Source of the DNA: Haliea sp040221975
GTDB lineage: Bacteria > Pseudomonadota > Gammaproteobacteria > Pseudomonadales > Halieaceae
Length of the DNA: 64,000 nucleotides
Reading direction: 5' to 3'
Assembly: GCA_040221975.1 (NCBI GenBank)
Contig: JAVJWR010000013.1
Span: 1 to 64,000, forward strand
Shown: one piece after another, positions 44,545-54,010 of the stretch
How the letters are laid out: each line of letters begins with the position of its first letter
Position numbering within the stretch: the stretch's first letter is position 1
Notes under the pieces: generated by a model
What the model was told of the DNA's origin: nothing
The model's input: the letters and a program-made list of their open reading frames with translations, nothing else
Database searches by the model: none
Made by a program: the position numbers and the translations under genes

Positions 44545-46278
44545 CTAAAGCTGCTCCCACCGTGTTAGAGCCGAGGTCTCGTACACCGACCTGCCGCCAA
44601 CCACTGTTTTCAGAACCTGGGTACCTTCAAGATCTTCGTTGGCTGTCGTTAGCGGGTTTCGATCGACGACCACCAGGTCCGCGAAATCACCCACTGCCAG
44701 AGAGCCGATGCCCTCCCACTGCATCACCTTGGCAGGAGCCGTGGTCCAAGTTGCCAAAGATTCCTGTCGACTCAACTTATGATCCGGGGTGGCATTACAG
44801 CGGCCGCTCGCGGCAAACTCATGCGTTTCAGCAAGCGCAATATGATGGAATATGTTTTTGGGCCCCCAGTCGCTACCACAGGCAACAGTGGCCCCGGAGT
44901 CAACCATTCTCTTCAAGGGAACCAGATCACGCCAGGAGCTTTCGCCAATGCGCTCGCCGTACATATCTCCTTTGCCCCACACAAAGCTTACACTCGTCGT
45001 GATGTCCATATTCAGACTGGCCAGTTTTTTGCAATGTGCCTCTGTTATCAGGATATTATGCTGAGATATCCACTTGCGTGACGGTATATCGTAGTCCGCC
45101 TCAAACGCCGAGAGTGAATCAAAGAAATCGTCCTGGTCACGATAACCGCCCTGCACCATATTCAGGCGAAGATCATTCTTAAGGCAATAGTCGATAACCA
45201 GCTCCTCAATTTCCTTGGTGACGAAGGTCTTGCCGCGCGTCAGCTCTCCCACAGGATTCTTCATTTCGTCGTAAATCCGTAAAAAGCCTGGCCAGCATGG
45301 CCCTCCCCGCGCCAACGTTGCACCGCGATGGCGAAAGAAATCATCATCGGTACTCTGCATCGCTGCCGCAATCGCCAGCCTTTCGATAACCTCATCATTC
45401 GTCGGCTGCCAGTGCGGATCGAAAAGGCCATTGACGATCTCCATCGCCGTGAGTACACGCATCGTGGACCTGCCGCTATCCCGCACTTTTTTGTATGCGA
45501 GGATGTGCTCGGGATCCATCCCATGGGCTTCATAACAAGCAGTCACACCAAGCTTCGCCGCAAGCTTCTGACCTTCGAGCGCCCCGAGTTCCCATAGCTG
45601 ATCGGGTGGCGGCGGGAGCTTTGACAGAATCTGCAGCCAAAAGGGGTCTTCGGTGTAATAATTCACAACAGGACCACGCAGAATCCCCGTGGGCACTCCA
45701 TCATCGTCTTTTTCAATCCGCACAGAGCAGACCTGATCAGGTGTAATGGCCGATATACCTGCCTGCCTGAGGCCCAGCGAATTGAAGGCGACGATATTTG
45801 GCGTTCTTGGTGCCCATGCCTGAATCAGCACAGGGTGCCGGGTCGTAGCCCGGTCCAGGACCTTTCGATCTGGCATACGGCGCTCTTTAAGATCCTTGTA
45901 CCAGCGCCGAATAAAATAATGCGGCTCTCCGATTGGCGTCGTGATAATCCACTGCCCTTCCGGGGTCGTCTGGGCTTTCTTGGCAATTCGCGCCACGATT
46001 TCATCGTGATCAGTCGCATCCAGAATGTTGACACAAGCCGCCTCGAAAGCAGCAAAATGGAGAAAATGCGGATGACTATCGACGATACCCGGCATAAGGG
46101 TCGCGCCCTCCAGGTCGTAGCGCCGGGCCCCACGACCCGCAAGGCTATTCATGTCCTGCGCGGTACCGGAGGCGAGCACACGCCCCCCTTCCAGGACGAT
46201 CGCCTCTGGCGAGGCTGAAGAGCCATCCTGGAGAATGATATCGCCGCCACTTATTACTGTTCTGCCCGTGGTTTCCAC
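44545..46278 (-). CDS. YtcJ-like metal-dependent amidohydrolase
   Basis: 577 residues. The N-terminal beta-sandwich is followed by the metal motif SHPHF (HxH-type within MPGIVDSHPHFLH), and the barrel ends with GSDWGPKNIFHH and a C-terminal GSLAVGDFADLVVVDRNPL. This is the YtcJ/amidohydrolase-3 type, which hydrolyses amides, imides or related bonds of small molecules. No signal peptide. It lies 10 bases downstream of the HDAC-family gene. Two different C-N hydrolases in one operon suggest sequential deacylation of a conjugated amine (inference). Confidence 0.85.
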   Translation of the reverse strand: METTGRTVISGGDIILQDGSSASPEAIVLEGGRVLASGTAQDMNSLAGRGARRYDLEGATLMPGIVDSHPHFLHFAAFEAACVNILDATDHDEIVARIAKKAQTTPEGQWIITTPIGEPHYFIRRWYKDLKERRMPDRKVLDRATTRHPVLIQAWAPRTPNIVAFNSLGLRQAGISAITPDQVCSVRIEKDDDGVPTGILRGPVVNYYTEDPFWLQILSKLPPPPDQLWELGALEGQKLAAKLGVTACYEAHGMDPEHILAYKKVRDSGRSTMRVLTAMEIVNGLFDPHWQPTNDEVIERLAIAAAMQSTDDDFFRHRGATLARGGPCWPGFLRIYDEMKNPVGELTRGKTFVTKEIEELVIDYCLKNDLRLNMVQGGYRDQDDFFDSLSAFEADYDIPSRKWISQHNILITEAHCKKLASLNMDITTSVSFVWGKGDMYGERIGESSWRDLVPLKRMVDSGATVACGSDWGPKNIFHHIALAETHEFAASGRCNATPDHKLSRQESLATWTTAPAKVMQWEGIGSLAVGDFADLVVVDRNPLTTANEDLEGTQVLKTVVGGRSVYETSALTRWEQL

Positions 46279-46288
46279 AGAAACCTCC

Positions 46289-47401
46289 TTAACTGCCGAT
46301 TGCTTCCAGATTCATTGCCGCTTGATCGATCATCTCGGATTGATGCGGCTGCAGGCCCTGCCCTCCCAGCGCCTCCGCGGCCATCAGGAAAGGATCTTCA
46401 ACACCCGTTTGAATACCTGCCAACTCCTCAATAACACGGAGCGCGAAATAAGGCACCGTTTCCGCATGATACCCCCCCTCGTGGTACATAAGCAGGCGAC
46501 CACCACAGAGCCTTGCGGCCGCATCCTTTATCAGAGCGGTCATTTGTCCAAACGCCTCGCTGGATAACATCTGTCGCGCCATAGGGTCGAAAGCGCCCGC
46601 GTCATAACCACAGGCAACGAAGATCAGGTCGGGTTGGAAGCGCTCCAGCGCCGGAATCGCGACCTGTTCCAGGGCGGCAAGATAAGCGCCACGACCGGAT
46701 CCCGAGGGTAAGGGGACATTCAGGTTATATCCGAGGCCGGGGCCCTCGCCATTTTCATGAGTATGCCCGGAATCAGGTGGGAAACATCGATCCTGATGAA
46801 GGGAGACGGTTAGAACCGAGGGGTCATCCCAGAAAATAGCCTGCGTGCCATTACCGTGGTGTACATCCCAGTCGATGATGGCTATTTTGCTGTATCCGAG
46901 TACTGACTGCGCGTATCGGGCCGCTACTGCTCCATTATTGAAGATACAAAAACCCATGGACAACGCAGCCTCGGCATGATGCCCGGGCGGGCGAACGAGA
47001 GCGTAGGCATTCTGAATATCACCCGAGTGGATCGCATCGAGGGCAGACAACAAACCTCCTGCGCTCAGGCGAGCGATCTCGTAGCTTCCCTCTCCGAGGG
47101 GTGCGAGCGCACCCGCATCGCGCCGCCCTTGCTCATTCTTTAGTTTGACGTCGACTACATGCTGCTCCGTATGAGCCCGCGCGAGATCAACAGTCGATGC
47201 CTTGCGTGGCACAAGCAGCTCTAACTGCGAACTCAGCCCAGACGCGTCGAGTAAATTCTTGACCCGTCTTTTCGCATCAGGATTCTCCACATGGCGATAG
47301 GGCTCGAGAGACATGCCAGACGGCAAAAATAATGTGTGCCCGTCCGTGTTATGCCACATATAAAGTTCATGCCATACGAACCCTGTCTTCAATTCCGACA
47401 T
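46289..47401 (-). CDS. HDAC-family deacetylase (acetylpolyamine-amidohydrolase-like)
   Basis: 370 residues with the full zinc-deacetylase signature: ALVRPPGHHAEA with the catalytic His pair, IIDWDVHHGNGTQ with metal-binding Asp/His, GYDAGAFDP with the second Asp, and YHEGGYHAE near the end. Bacterial members remove acetyl or other acyl groups from polyamines and similar amines. The N-terminus WHELYMWHNTDGHTLFLPSG is characteristic of the class II-like bacterial group. It follows the aminotransferase by 18 bases, fitting deacylation to a free amine followed by transamination. Confidence 0.9.
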   Translation of the reverse strand: MSELKTGFVWHELYMWHNTDGHTLFLPSGMSLEPYRHVENPDAKRRVKNLLDASGLSSQLELLVPRKASTVDLARAHTEQHVVDVKLKNEQGRRDAGALAPLGEGSYEIARLSAGGLLSALDAIHSGDIQNAYALVRPPGHHAEAALSMGFCIFNNGAVAARYAQSVLGYSKIAIIDWDVHHGNGTQAIFWDDPSVLTVSLHQDRCFPPDSGHTHENGEGPGLGYNLNVPLPSGSGRGAYLAALEQVAIPALERFQPDLIFVACGYDAGAFDPMARQMLSSEAFGQMTALIKDAAARLCGGRLLMYHEGGYHAETVPYFALRVIEELAGIQTGVEDPFLMAAEALGGQGLQPHQSEMIDQAAMNLEAIGS

Positions 47402-47419
47402 TTGTTACCCCCGTTTGCC

Positions 47420-48808
47420 TTAATCGCCGGCGAGTTCCTCAATGCAGGCACCAAACACTTCCAGGTATCGGTCGATGTCCGCCTCGGAAGTCGCTGGCGA
47501 AACCAGCGCCATATTGTGGAACGGTGTGAGCAGAACGCCTCTGTTCAATGCATGCAGATGAATAAACTCCTCGATATGATCATCGCGAGCGGCAGCGGCC
47601 TCGGAACCATTCCTCGGCGGATCAGGCCGGTAGAGGTACTCTACTCTGGCACCAAAACGCAAGACGTGCCAGGGGAGCTTACTCTTCTCAATCAGATCAC
47701 TAACCCCAGATCGCAGACGCTCGGCCAGCAAGAATATGTGGTCATAGTTTTCCTGCGTCGCAACATTCTCAAGGGTTGCGCGCATCGCGCGAACAGTAAG
47801 CGCGTTACCTGTGAGCGTGCCGCCAAAACCGTAATGATTGATTCCAGGGCCAGCCGTCAGTTCCTCGAGACGCTTAGCAATCTCAGGAGCCATGCCATAC
47901 ACTGCGCTCGGTATCCCACCAGCCAGCACTTTCCCTACAACCAGAAAGTCTGGCACCAAACCATACAGCCCCGTGTAGCCACCCGGGCCAAAGCAGATGG
48001 TATGGGTCTCATCCATAACCAGCAGCGTGCCATACTTCCTGCTTAGCTCGCGCATGCCGGCGTGGAAACCCTCATCCACAGGCACCATACCAATATTGGT
48101 CATAACAGGCTCGGCGAGTATGCAGGCAACTTCTCTCTTGCTCAGAGCTGCCTCGAGCGCGCCGAGGTCATTGAACTCGATGCACAGAGTCGTCTCAGGA
48201 AAGTTCGTTGCATTTGGATGAATGCCATGCTGCGGCACCATATCACCTCCATCCAACTCCACCTGAGTCTCGTCAACAGATCCATGGTACTTGCCATTGA
48301 AGACCAGTATCTTGTCTCGGCCAGTCACCATGCGAGCAATTCGAATAGCGAAACGATTGGCATCGGTAGCGGAGGTAGCAAATTGCCAAACCGGCAGATT
48401 AAAGCGCCGAGTCAGCTCCTGCCCCACGTAAACCGTGTCCTCCGACGGCAACATCATCGTGGACCCATTGCCCTGAACGTACTGTGCAATTGCGGCGGAA
48501 ACGCCAGGGTTGGCATGCCCGAAGAACGCCCCAGAATCTCCTAGGCAAAAATCGACGTACTTGTTGCCGTCAACATCAAGCAAAGAGGTGCCCTGAGCAC
48601 GCTCCACGAAGATCGGATAGGGACCCGGCCACTGACTCATCCAGTGAAGCGGCACTCCGTGGATGAAGTGTTCCTTTGTCTTGGCGTGCAACTCGCCCGA
48701 CCTAGGGTGCTCTTGCATGAAGCGGTCTATCTCGCGCGACAGAAGCGCTTCAATGCGACACGGATCCACACCATGGGAAGGTGCGCTCGAGCTTTTAGCC
48801 AATGCCAT
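47420..48808 (-). CDS. Class III aminotransferase, glutamate-1-semialdehyde-mutase-like
   Basis: 462 residues, PLP fold type I. VDFCLGDSGAFFGHANPGV, the cofactor Asp in LLVMDETHTICFGPGG and the PLP Lys in LVVGKVLAGGIPSAVYG are all present. It resembles glutamate-1-semialdehyde aminomutase and omega-aminotransferases, but heme synthesis is unlikely because it lies in a catabolic operon. It may move the amino group of a diamine or beta-amino acid onto a 2-oxoacid. It is the first gene of the unit; 205 bases upstream contain no gene and should hold the promoter. Confidence 0.87.
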   Translation of the reverse strand: MALAKSSSAPSHGVDPCRIEALLSREIDRFMQEHPRSGELHAKTKEHFIHGVPLHWMSQWPGPYPIFVERAQGTSLLDVDGNKYVDFCLGDSGAFFGHANPGVSAAIAQYVQGNGSTMMLPSEDTVYVGQELTRRFNLPVWQFATSATDANRFAIRIARMVTGRDKILVFNGKYHGSVDETQVELDGGDMVPQHGIHPNATNFPETTLCIEFNDLGALEAALSKREVACILAEPVMTNIGMVPVDEGFHAGMRELSRKYGTLLVMDETHTICFGPGGYTGLYGLVPDFLVVGKVLAGGIPSAVYGMAPEIAKRLEELTAGPGINHYGFGGTLTGNALTVRAMRATLENVATQENYDHIFLLAERLRSGVSDLIEKSKLPWHVLRFGARVEYLYRPDPPRNGSEAAAARDDHIEEFIHLHALNRGVLLTPFHNMALVSPATSEADIDRYLEVFGACIEELAGD

Positions 48809-49013
48809 GGGTAGACCCCCGATTCCTAATGGTTCGAGGGCTCAAAATAAGGGAAGCCAATACCCCATACAATCATCCGAAAGTATGATCGCCGTGACCA
48901 TCCAGCCTTCACAGGCTCAGCAGCATTCATTTAGGGTGTAAAGCCAGCTTATGCTATCGGGCAAAGCCACTTCCAGAGGAACTTGGCAAGGACCGCACTC
49001 CTAGAGCACGGAC

Positions 49014-49223
49014 TTACGGCTTCACGCGTTCAGCGATCTTACCCTCTATCCAGGCATCAACTTCAGCGGCCACCCAGGCGGACGCCCTATCGCTTATTTT
49101 AATCGGGTGAGGGAAACGGTCACTGGAAACCAGCGCGTAGATCATGCTGCGGGATAAACCAGTAACAGCCTTGACCTGCGGCAGTCTTAGCAACATATGG
49201 TTGTTCATGGATTCAGTGGTCAT
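49014..49223 (-). CDS. AlpA-like excisionase/regulator
   Basis: 69 residues from ATG 49223 with an excellent AAGGAGGA ribosome site. One helix-turn-helix domain: LLRLPQVKAVTGLSRSMIYAL, then FPHPIKISDRASAWVAAEVDAWI, which is the AlpA/Xis-like pattern (predicted prophage regulator, MerR-like fold). Such genes accompany integrases of phages and genomic islands. Here the gene lies 209 bases from the 3' end of tRNA-Ala, a classic integration site, but no integrase is seen in the window. Confidence 0.88.
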   Translation of the reverse strand: MTTESMNNHMLLRLPQVKAVTGLSRSMIYALVSSDRFPHPIKISDRASAWVAAEVDAWIEGKIAERVKP

Positions 49224-49386
49224 GAAACAGTCCTCCTTCGCTTGAGCCTCTGGAGAAAGACTGACACAGATACCACGGGGGCGAATCCCGGCAAGTCCAA
49301 TCAATTCCACGTATTGCTGGCCTCATGCTTGGCGCGGGCAGGGCTTATCATCGGTGGGGCAAAAAGTGGGGCAAAAGCCCAGAAAG

Positions 49387-49415
49387 CAAAAAGGCCAACC
49401 CCCGCGGATTGGCCT
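49387..49415 (-). terminator. Rho-independent terminator downstream of tRNA-Ala
   Basis: On the minus strand AGGCCAA pairs with TTGGCCT (49409-49415 and 49392-49398) around a ten-base loop, followed by five T. It starts 17 bases after the CCA end of the tRNA, an ideal position for its terminator. Confidence 0.85.
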
Positions 49416-49431
49416 AACTACTTGATTTGAT

Positions 49432-49507
<76 letters not shown>

Positions 49508-49675
49508 GAAACTCTGAGGACGCGAATTCTAGTGACGCTGGAATGCGGTGTCAAGCGCATGCGGCAAAAGCTTCGCGTAGGAGCGCACTGGCCCAGGCCA
49601 CCTTCTCTGTCCGCTGCGCGGCCATTCACCTTGTCCGTGCGCGATCGCCCGCGGAGCGGGCTCCTACAGCCAGGG

Positions 49676-51085
49676 TCAGCAGTCGACAAAATTGACGGGC
49701 ACCTCCAGCACGTTGATCGCCAGGCCGCCGCGGGCCGTTTCCTTGTACTTGTCCTGCATGTCGCGGCCGGTATCTTTCATGGTCTTGATCACCTGATCCA
49801 GGGACACGTAGTGTTCACCGCTGCCGCGCAGGGCCATGCGGGCGGCGCTGATGGCCTTGATGGCGCCCATGGCATTGCGCTCGATGCAGGGGACCTGTAC
49901 CAGCCCGCCGATGGGGTCGCAGGTCAGGCCCAGATTATGCTCCATGGCGATCTCCGCCGCGTTTTCGACCTGGGCCGGGGTGCCGCCCAGGGCGTCGGCA
50001 AGGGCACCTGCCGCCATGGAACTGGCTGATCCCACCTCACCCTGGCAGCCAACCTCGGCACCGGAGATGGAGGCGTTGATCTTGTAGAGGATACCGATCG
50101 CGGCGGCGGTCAGCAGGTAGCGGGTGACGTCGTCTTCGCTGGCACCCTTGCAGTGGGTCAAATAGTACTTCAGCACCGCCGGGATAATGCCCGCGGCACC
50201 GTTGGTCGGCGCGGTAACAATGCGCCCGCCCACGGCGTTCTCCTCGTTGACTGCCAGGGCATAGACGGTGACCCAGTCCATGGTATTGAGCGAATCGTCT
50301 CCCAGGCCCCCGGCGCCGGCCTTGAGCTGCCGGTGCAGCTGTGCCGCCCGGCGCCTGACCTTGAGACCACCGGGGAGGATGCCCTCGGCGCGGCAGCCCC
50401 GCTCAATACAGGCATCCATGACCCGCCACAGGGCCAGCAGGCCGTCGCGAATCTCCTGCTCGCTGCGCCAGGCTTTCTCGTTTTGCAGCATCAGGGCGCT
50501 GATCGAGAGGCCGCTTATCTTGCACTGGCGCAGTAGTTCATCTGCGGTGGTAAATGGCCAGGCCTGCTCGGTGGGGTCATCGACAATGACATCCCCGCCC
50601 TCCGCCGCTGCCTCGTCGACCACGAAGCCGCCGCCCACGGAATAGTACACCCGCGCCTGCAAAACCTCGCCGGCGGCATCGAAGGCGGTGAAACGCATGC
50701 CGTTGGCATGCCAGGGCAGGGATTCGCCGCGGTGCATGATCAGGTCGTCCCGATAGCTGAAGCTGATCTCATGGCGCCCCAGCAGACGCATGCGGCCGCC
50801 CTCGCGAGCACTATCAACCCGGCTGGCGATGTCCTCCACCACGACCCCCTCCGGGGTCTCGCCCTCCAGCCCGAGAATGACGGCCTTGGGCGAGCCGTGC
50901 CCGGCCCCGGTGGCGGCCAGGGAGCCGTACAGTTCCGCGGTGACACGCTGACACCGCTCCAACGCGCCCGAGTCATCTAGCGTCAGGGCAAAACGGCGTG
51001 CCGCATTCATCGGCCCGACAGTGTGGGAGCTGGAGGGACCAATGCCCACCTTGAACAAGTCAAATGCACTGATAGCCAAACTCAA
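49676..51085 (-). CDS. sdaA: L-serine ammonia-lyase (iron-sulfur type)
   Basis: 469 residues; single-chain L-serine dehydratase. The beta-type domain starts with ISAFDLFKVGIGPSSSHTVGPM. The alpha-type domain has GCQGEVGSASSMAAGALA and CDPIGGLVQVPCIERNAMGAI, whose cysteines bind the 4Fe-4S cluster. It converts serine to pyruvate and ammonia in the cytoplasm. Length is close to the roughly 450 residues of E. coli SdaA. It is transcribed away from gltX's start but on the same strand, 126 bases downstream of it. Confidence 0.95.
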   Translation of the reverse strand: MSLAISAFDLFKVGIGPSSSHTVGPMNAARRFALTLDDSGALERCQRVTAELYGSLAATGAGHGSPKAVILGLEGETPEGVVVEDIASRVDSAREGGRMRLLGRHEISFSYRDDLIMHRGESLPWHANGMRFTAFDAAGEVLQARVYYSVGGGFVVDEAAAEGGDVIVDDPTEQAWPFTTADELLRQCKISGLSISALMLQNEKAWRSEQEIRDGLLALWRVMDACIERGCRAEGILPGGLKVRRRAAQLHRQLKAGAGGLGDDSLNTMDWVTVYALAVNEENAVGGRIVTAPTNGAAGIIPAVLKYYLTHCKGASEDDVTRYLLTAAAIGILYKINASISGAEVGCQGEVGSASSMAAGALADALGGTPAQVENAAEIAMEHNLGLTCDPIGGLVQVPCIERNAMGAIKAISAARMALRGSGEHYVSLDQVIKTMKDTGRDMQDKYKETARGGLAINVLEVPVNFVDC

Positions 51086-51211
51086 CTCTCCGGGCGGCTT
51101 TACAGGACGTTCATTGTAGGCTGCCGTCGCGAGAATATCACCGACCCTTCAGGGCTCTGGCCCCAGCGCCAAGCAGGGGCCGCGAGAGCTGCGGGCATGG
51201 CCAGGGGCGAC

Positions 51212-52705
51212 TCAACTGTCCCGGGCAAGCTCGGCGTAGGCCTTTTCCAGCCTTTTGCCGGCCTTCTTCGAGACCCCGCCCAGCACCTCGATGGCGTGAC
51301 GCAGACGGGCGCGGCTCATGTCCGGGCCGATCATGGCCATGGAGTCGACCACCGAAAACGAGGTGCTGGAGCCGGCAATGGCGACGAACAATGGCGCCAG
51401 CAGCTCCTTGATCTTGATACCCAGGGCATCCGCGAGGCTCTTGAGCGCGTCCCACACCGCATCCCGGTCCCACTCGCGCAGGGCTTCCAGGCGCCAGAGG
51501 GCGAACTGCAGGTTGGTCACCAGATCCTCGCGCTTACCCTTGATATCCGCGAAGGACGCCTCGGTGATGGGCAGAGTGCCGGACACCAGAAACGCCGTCA
51601 GCGGGGCGAAGTCGCTCAGGGTTTCCATCCGTTTCTGGGCGTGGGGCAGTACCTGCATCAGGTTGTCTGCATTGTAGGCCCACTGCACCAGGCGTTGGGC
51701 CAGCTGCTCTTCGCTCAGGTCCTCGCGAATCCACAGCCCGTTGAGCCAGCGCAGCTTCTCGATATCGAAAATGGGCCCGCCGAGGGAGACCCGCTGGATA
51801 TCAAAGTGGTCCAGCATCTGCTGCAGGGAGAACTTCTCGCTCTCGTCGGGCATGGACCAGCCCATGCGGCCCAGGTAATTGAGCAGCGCCTCGGGCAGGA
51901 AGCCCATGCGCTGGTAGTAAAGGATGCTGGTGGGATTCTTGCGCTTGCTGAGCTTGGACTTGTCCGGATTGCGCAGCAGGGGCAGGTGGCACAGCACCGG
52001 CATGTCCCAGCCAAAGTACTCATACAGCAGCTTGTGCTTGGGCGCGGAGTTGATCCACTCCTCGCCGCGCAGGACGTGGGTGATACCCATCAGGTGATCG
52101 TCCACCACGTTGGCCAGATGATAGGTGGGCATGCCGTCGGACTTGAGCAGGATCTGCGCGTCCACCATGCTCCAATCCAGTTCAATGCTGCCCCGCAGTA
52201 AATCCTCGATGACGCAGGCACCGGGCTCGTCCGGCACCATCATGCGAATCACGTAAGGCATGTCAGCCGCCTCGCGCCGGGCCGCTTCTTCCTTCGGCAA
52301 CTTCAGGTCCGCCGGCTTCAGTGCCGTACTGTCGCCCGCGGCACGGCGCGCCTCGCGCAGCGCATCCAGCTCCTCGGGCGTGCGATAGCAGACAAACGCC
52401 TTGCCCTCGCGTACCAGCTGCATGGCGTATTCACCGTACAACTCCATGCGCTCACTCTGGCGGTAGGGGCCACAGGCCCCGCCAACGTCCGGGCCCTCGT
52501 CCCACTCCAGTCCCAGCCAGCGCAGGGAATCGAGAATTGCCTGCTCCGAGGCCGGGGTACTGCGCGCCTGGTCGGTATCCTCGATGCGGAGGATGAACTG
52601 GCCGCCGTGGGCCCGGGCGAAGCAGAGGTTGAACAGGGCGATATAGGCGGTACCGACGTGGGGGTCGCCGGTGGGAGAAGGTGCGATGCGGGTGCGAACG
52701 GTCAT
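51212..52705 (-). CDS. gltX: Glutamyl-tRNA synthetase
   Basis: 497 residues; class I synthetase with the HIGH-type motif PSPTGDPHVGTAY near 10-20, LRIEDTDQARS, and the KMSKS-type motif KLSKRKNPTS. The C-terminal helical anticodon-binding domain follows. It charges tRNA-Glu (and possibly tRNA-Gln). The first residues MTVRTRIAPSPTG are the normal start. A housekeeping gene of ordinary composition for the right part of the window. Confidence 0.97.
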   Translation of the reverse strand: MTVRTRIAPSPTGDPHVGTAYIALFNLCFARAHGGQFILRIEDTDQARSTPASEQAILDSLRWLGLEWDEGPDVGGACGPYRQSERMELYGEYAMQLVREGKAFVCYRTPEELDALREARRAAGDSTALKPADLKLPKEEAARREAADMPYVIRMMVPDEPGACVIEDLLRGSIELDWSMVDAQILLKSDGMPTYHLANVVDDHLMGITHVLRGEEWINSAPKHKLLYEYFGWDMPVLCHLPLLRNPDKSKLSKRKNPTSILYYQRMGFLPEALLNYLGRMGWSMPDESEKFSLQQMLDHFDIQRVSLGGPIFDIEKLRWLNGLWIREDLSEEQLAQRLVQWAYNADNLMQVLPHAQKRMETLSDFAPLTAFLVSGTLPITEASFADIKGKREDLVTNLQFALWRLEALREWDRDAVWDALKSLADALGIKIKELLAPLFVAIAGSSTSFSVVDSMAMIGPDMSRARLRHAIEVLGGVSKKAGKRLEKAYAELARDS

Positions 52706-52775
52706 GGTCTTGGCTGAACCTGGCTGAAAGTGCGGGATTATACGGGCTGCACCGCCCGCTGCCCACCGGCGCAGG

Positions 52776-53792
52776 CTAGGCGCCGGCAGCCAACCGTTCA
52801 GGCGCGGAGCGCAGTCCCGCCAGAATGTCGAGGGCGTGACGGCGGGCCTCCGGCTGGTAGATGTCGACCGTGAACATCAATTCGTCGACGTCTACCGTCG
52901 CCAGCAGCTCCTGCAACTGGCGTCCCAGCGTAGCCGGCCCGCCGCACAGCTGCAGGCCGAGGAATTCGCGCACCGCCGCTTCCTCCTGCGGGCTCCACAG
53001 TCCATCCATGCTGTCTACGGGCGGCTCCATGAACAGGGGGCGTCCGCGCATCAGCGCCAGTATGCGCTGCTGGCTGGTGGTCGCCAGCAAGCGCGCCTCC
53101 GCGTCCGTATCCGCGGCAACCGCAGGCACCGCCAACATGGCATAGGCCGCATCCAGCTGCTGCGACGGCTGGAAATGCGCGCGGTACACCTGAATTGCTT
53201 CACGGTATAAACGCGGCGCGAAGTGACCGGCGAACGCATAGGGCAGGCCCAGCATGCCTGCCAGCTGGGCACTGTAGAGGCTGGAGCCCAGCAACCAGAT
53301 CGGCACTTCCGTACCGGCGCCGGGGATTGCCCTGACTGCCTGCCCCGGGCGCATGGGACCCAGCAGGGCCTGCAGCTGGGCAATGTCCTCCGGGAACGCT
53401 TCCGCGCCCGGCCCCGCCCGGCGCAGGGCGCGGCTGGTGACCGGATCGGTTCCGGGCGCCCGGCCCAGGCCGAGATCGATGCGCCCGGGATAAATGGATT
53501 CCAGGGTGCCGAACTGTTCGGCAATCACTAGCGGCGGATGATTGGGCAGCATGATGCCGCCGGAGCCTACCCGGATGCTGCGGGTGGCACCGGCGATGTG
53601 CCCGACCAGCACCGCCGTGGCAGAACTGCTCACCCCTTCGATATTATGGTGCTCTGCCAGCCAGAAGCGGGTAAAACCCAACTGCTCCGCATGCCGGGCA
53701 TAGGCGACGCTGTTGGCCAGTGTCTGGCCAACGGAGTCACCCGCGCGCACAGACGCGAGTTCAAGCAGCGACAGGGGGAGGTCTGGGGACAT
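52776..53792 (-). CDS. Luciferase-like flavin-dependent monooxygenase (LLM class)
   Basis: 338 residues with the bacterial-luciferase-like TIM barrel of the single-component YhbW group: SLLELASVRAGDSVGQTLANS, FWLAEHHNIEGVSSSATAVLVG, GSGGIMLPNHPPLVIAEQFGTLE and PGRIDLGLGRAPGTD. The family oxidises small substrates with FMN, but physiological substrates are seldom known. It is transcribed on its own, 70 bases upstream of gltX's start on the same strand, and divergent from the iron transporter. Confidence 0.88.
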   Translation of the reverse strand: MSPDLPLSLLELASVRAGDSVGQTLANSVAYARHAEQLGFTRFWLAEHHNIEGVSSSATAVLVGHIAGATRSIRVGSGGIMLPNHPPLVIAEQFGTLESIYPGRIDLGLGRAPGTDPVTSRALRRAGPGAEAFPEDIAQLQALLGPMRPGQAVRAIPGAGTEVPIWLLGSSLYSAQLAGMLGLPYAFAGHFAPRLYREAIQVYRAHFQPSQQLDAAYAMLAVPAVAADTDAEARLLATTSQQRILALMRGRPLFMEPPVDSMDGLWSPQEEAAVREFLGLQLCGGPATLGRQLQELLATVDVDELMFTVDIYQPEARRHALDILAGLRSAPERLAAGA

Positions 53793-53952
53793 TCGGTCAT
53801 TCTCCGGCGGATAACCGGCTCAGTGTACGCGCCCGCAGCCCCGGGCTGCAAAATTCCGGGCTACCGCGACTCGTTCATTGCCGGGCTGCGATCGGCAGCA
53901 GCATTTACAGTCTCGGGGTCGATAGCAGAGAATAGGGTTGCTATTGTTTTAC

Positions 53953-53975
53953 AAATGAGAATAATTAGCGTTATC
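53953..53975. promoter_or_regulatory. Candidate Fur box before the iron transporter
   Basis: The AT-rich segment AATGAGAATAATTAGCGTTA (starting at 53954) resembles the Fur consensus in its GAGAATAATTA core and its TTATC end, and lies 36-58 bases before the ATG of the ferric-binding protein gene. Iron-dependent repression of the transporter is the obvious inference. Confidence 0.6.
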
Positions 53976-54010
53976 AATCCGCAACTTGCCCAGCCATCAG
54001 AGAGGTCTGC

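Noticed and set aside
47420..48808. Assignment as hemL (heme biosynthesis)
   Set aside because: The fold matches glutamate-1-semialdehyde mutase, but the gene leads a catabolic operon with a TonB receptor and deacetylase, so a general class III aminotransferase is the safer call.
49313..49431. Possible integrase C-terminus between the AlpA gene and tRNA-Ala
   Set aside because: Short frames rich in Lys and Gly (…WGKKWGKSPESKK) look like the tail that sometimes precedes a tRNA attachment site, but no catalytic motif of a tyrosine recombinase is present.
51023..52201. A 392-codon plus-strand open frame opposite gltX
   Set aside because: It covers the coding part of gltX, whose motifs are complete. 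The sequence is a GC-driven shadow.
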